A stretch of DNA of 64,000 bases from positions 124,001 through 188,000 of the forward strand of contig JARHVB010000008.1 of NCBI GenBank assembly GCA_029222685.1, in the 5' to 3' direction. This DNA is from Terripilifer ovatus. GTDB taxonomy: Bacteria > Pseudomonadota > Alphaproteobacteria > Rhizobiales > Beijerinckiaceae. The notes beneath the pieces are model-generated. The model searched no databases and was not told the origin of the DNA. It saw only the letters and a program-made list of their open reading frames with translations. The position numbers were made by a program, and so were the translations under genes. Every line of letters starts with the position of its first letter. The first letter of the stretch is position 1. Shown in pieces: positions 63,110-64,000 of the stretch.

Positions 63110-63844
63110 ATGACCAGCTTGTTAACACAACCCCGGCCTATCCGCCTCAAGGGGCGCAGCTTTCTTGCCCTTGCCCTGACGCCCGAACATCCTTTCGAGG
63201 ATTGGCTGGCGCAGCTCGACCATTTGGCGTCGCGCTCTACCAACTTCTTCAGGCGCCGTCCCCTGGTTCTCGACGTCACCGGGCTGGAGATCGACCGGTC
63301 CCAGCTTCGCGAATTGCTCGACAAGCTCGGCGAACGCAATGTGCGGATCATGGGCATCGAGGGCGCGCGCCCGTCCCTGCTCGGACCGGACATGCCTCCG
63401 CCGATGGCGGATGGACGTCCGGCCTCCGATATCGAAGCGCCCGCCGAGGATGAACGCGTCGAGGCGAAAACCCCGGAGAAAGCTGCTCCGCCCTCGCCGC
63501 CGCCCCCGAAGACCTCACCTTCGATGCTTGTGACGGAGCCCGTCCGCTCGGGGCAAGCTCTCTTCTTCCCGGAAGGCGACGTCACCGTCGTAGGCTCTGT
63601 CGCCTCCGGCGCAGAGATCATCGCCGGCGGTTCAGTCCACATCTACGGGACGTTGCGAGGGCGTGTCATGGCCGGAACGATGGGCAATGGCTCCGCCCGC
63701 ATTTTCTGCAGCAAGCTGGAAGCCGAACTGGTCGCCATCGACGGCTACTACAAGACGGCCGAGGATCTCGAGCGCGATCTGCGCGGGAAGGCCGTCCAGT
63801 TCTGGTTGGAAGGCGACACGTTCAAGGTTGGATCACTCGCCTGA
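63110..63844 (+). CDS. minC: Septum site-determining protein MinC
   Basis: A 244-residue inhibitor of FtsZ ring assembly. The N-terminal domain ([17 protein letters not shown]) is followed by a Pro/Glu-rich linker (about 110-150) and the C-terminal beta-helix that binds MinD ([35 protein letters not shown] type). It is the first gene of minCD. The Shine-Dalgarno before ATG 63110 is weak. Confidence 0.9.
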   Translation: MTSLLTQPRPIRLKGRSFLALALTPEHPFEDWLAQLDHLASRSTNFFRRRPLVLDVTGLEIDRSQLRELLDKLGERNVRIMGIEGARPSLLGPDMPPPMADGRPASDIEAPAEDERVEAKTPEKAAPPSPPPPKTSPSMLVTEPVRSGQALFFPEGDVTVVGSVASGAEIIAGGSVHIYGTLRGRVMAGTMGNGSARIFCSKLEAELVAIDGYYKTAEDLERDLRGKAVQFWLEGDTFKVGSLA

Positions 63845-63878
63845 GTCGACGGCGCGTCCACACAAACAGGAGAGTTCT

Positions 63879-64000
63879 ATGGGCAAAGTTATCGTAGTCA
63901 CATCGGGCAAAGGTGGCGTCGGCAAGACGACCTCCTCGGCGGCCTTGGGCGCAGCCCTCGCCCGCAACGGCGAGAAGGTCGTAGTCGTCGATTTCGATGT
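63879..64000 (+). CDS. minD: Septum site-determining ATPase MinD, partial
   Basis: The first 40 residues of MinD, cut by the window edge. AGGAG precedes ATG 63879. The deviant Walker A ([15 protein letters not shown]) and the VVVVDFDV strand are unmistakable. It recruits MinC to the membrane. Confidence 0.93.
   Translation, partial: MGKVIVVTSGKGGVGKTTSSAALGAALARNGEKVVVVDFD

Overview
The window reads as a chromosomal segment of an alphaproteobacterium, most likely Hyphomicrobiales (Rhizobiales). The grounds are a GcrA-type regulator, MinC/MinD, a poxvirus-type topoisomerase IB, a bacteriophytochrome with its heme oxygenase, many Bug-type solute-binding proteins, high GC, and several palindromic intergenic repeats typical of that order. 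There is no rRNA or CRISPR; the one RNA gene is a tRNA-Leu(GAG) at 53804-53890.

Region 1 (1-21150) is a prophage read mainly on the minus strand, in canonical order from right to left: XRE repressor (20548, divergent), GcrA-like regulator, small early genes, TerS, TerL, portal, DUF2213 protein, decoration protein, capsid protein E, DUF4054 and neck proteins, contractile-tail sheath, tail tube and a tail-chaperone-like gene cut by the window edge. The phage has a contractile tail (myovirus type). Two blocks of host-like genes interrupt it. One (6.6-13.3 kb) lies between portal and DUF2213 and carries heme oxygenase (bphO), an 856-residue bacteriophytochrome hybrid kinase and several small proteins. 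The other (16.8-18.1 kb) lies next to terS and carries two small exported proteins. The tail-tube gene is frameshifted, so the prophage is probably defective.

Region 2 (21.3-38.7 kb) is a run of small host genes: SnoaL-like protein, YqjI-like PadR regulator with a clear palindromic operator, DoxX, AI-2E/PerM permease, SIMPL protein, an ArsR-SRPBCC pair, topoisomerase IB, an FMN reductase-like protein, AlkB, and a phospholipase D / YbhN / endonuclease-phosphatase set equivalent to E. coli ybhO-ybhN-ybhP. Between 25.4 and 28.8 kb four small genes appear frameshifted or broken, which points to a local pseudogene cluster or to sequence errors.

Region 3 (38.9-52.7 kb) is a catabolic cluster for an aromatic or related acid: class III extradiol dioxygenase, 3-hydroxyacyl-CoA-dehydrogenase-like enzyme, three Rieske oxygenase alpha subunits, two Bug-type binding proteins and one NMT1-like binding protein (all without transporter membrane subunits), a class II aldolase, a VOC protein, and AraC and TetR regulators. 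A divergent promoter with two palindromes lies at 40958-40994. No ferredoxin reductase is encoded nearby.

Region 4 (53-64 kb) is core-like: tRNA-Leu, lipB, a membrane-anchored DUF2235 hydrolase, phhB-phhA (phenylalanine hydroxylase; phhB has no canonical start codon), a PAS-GGDEF protein, a two-component pair, a PmtA-like methyltransferase and minC-minD, with minD running off the right edge.
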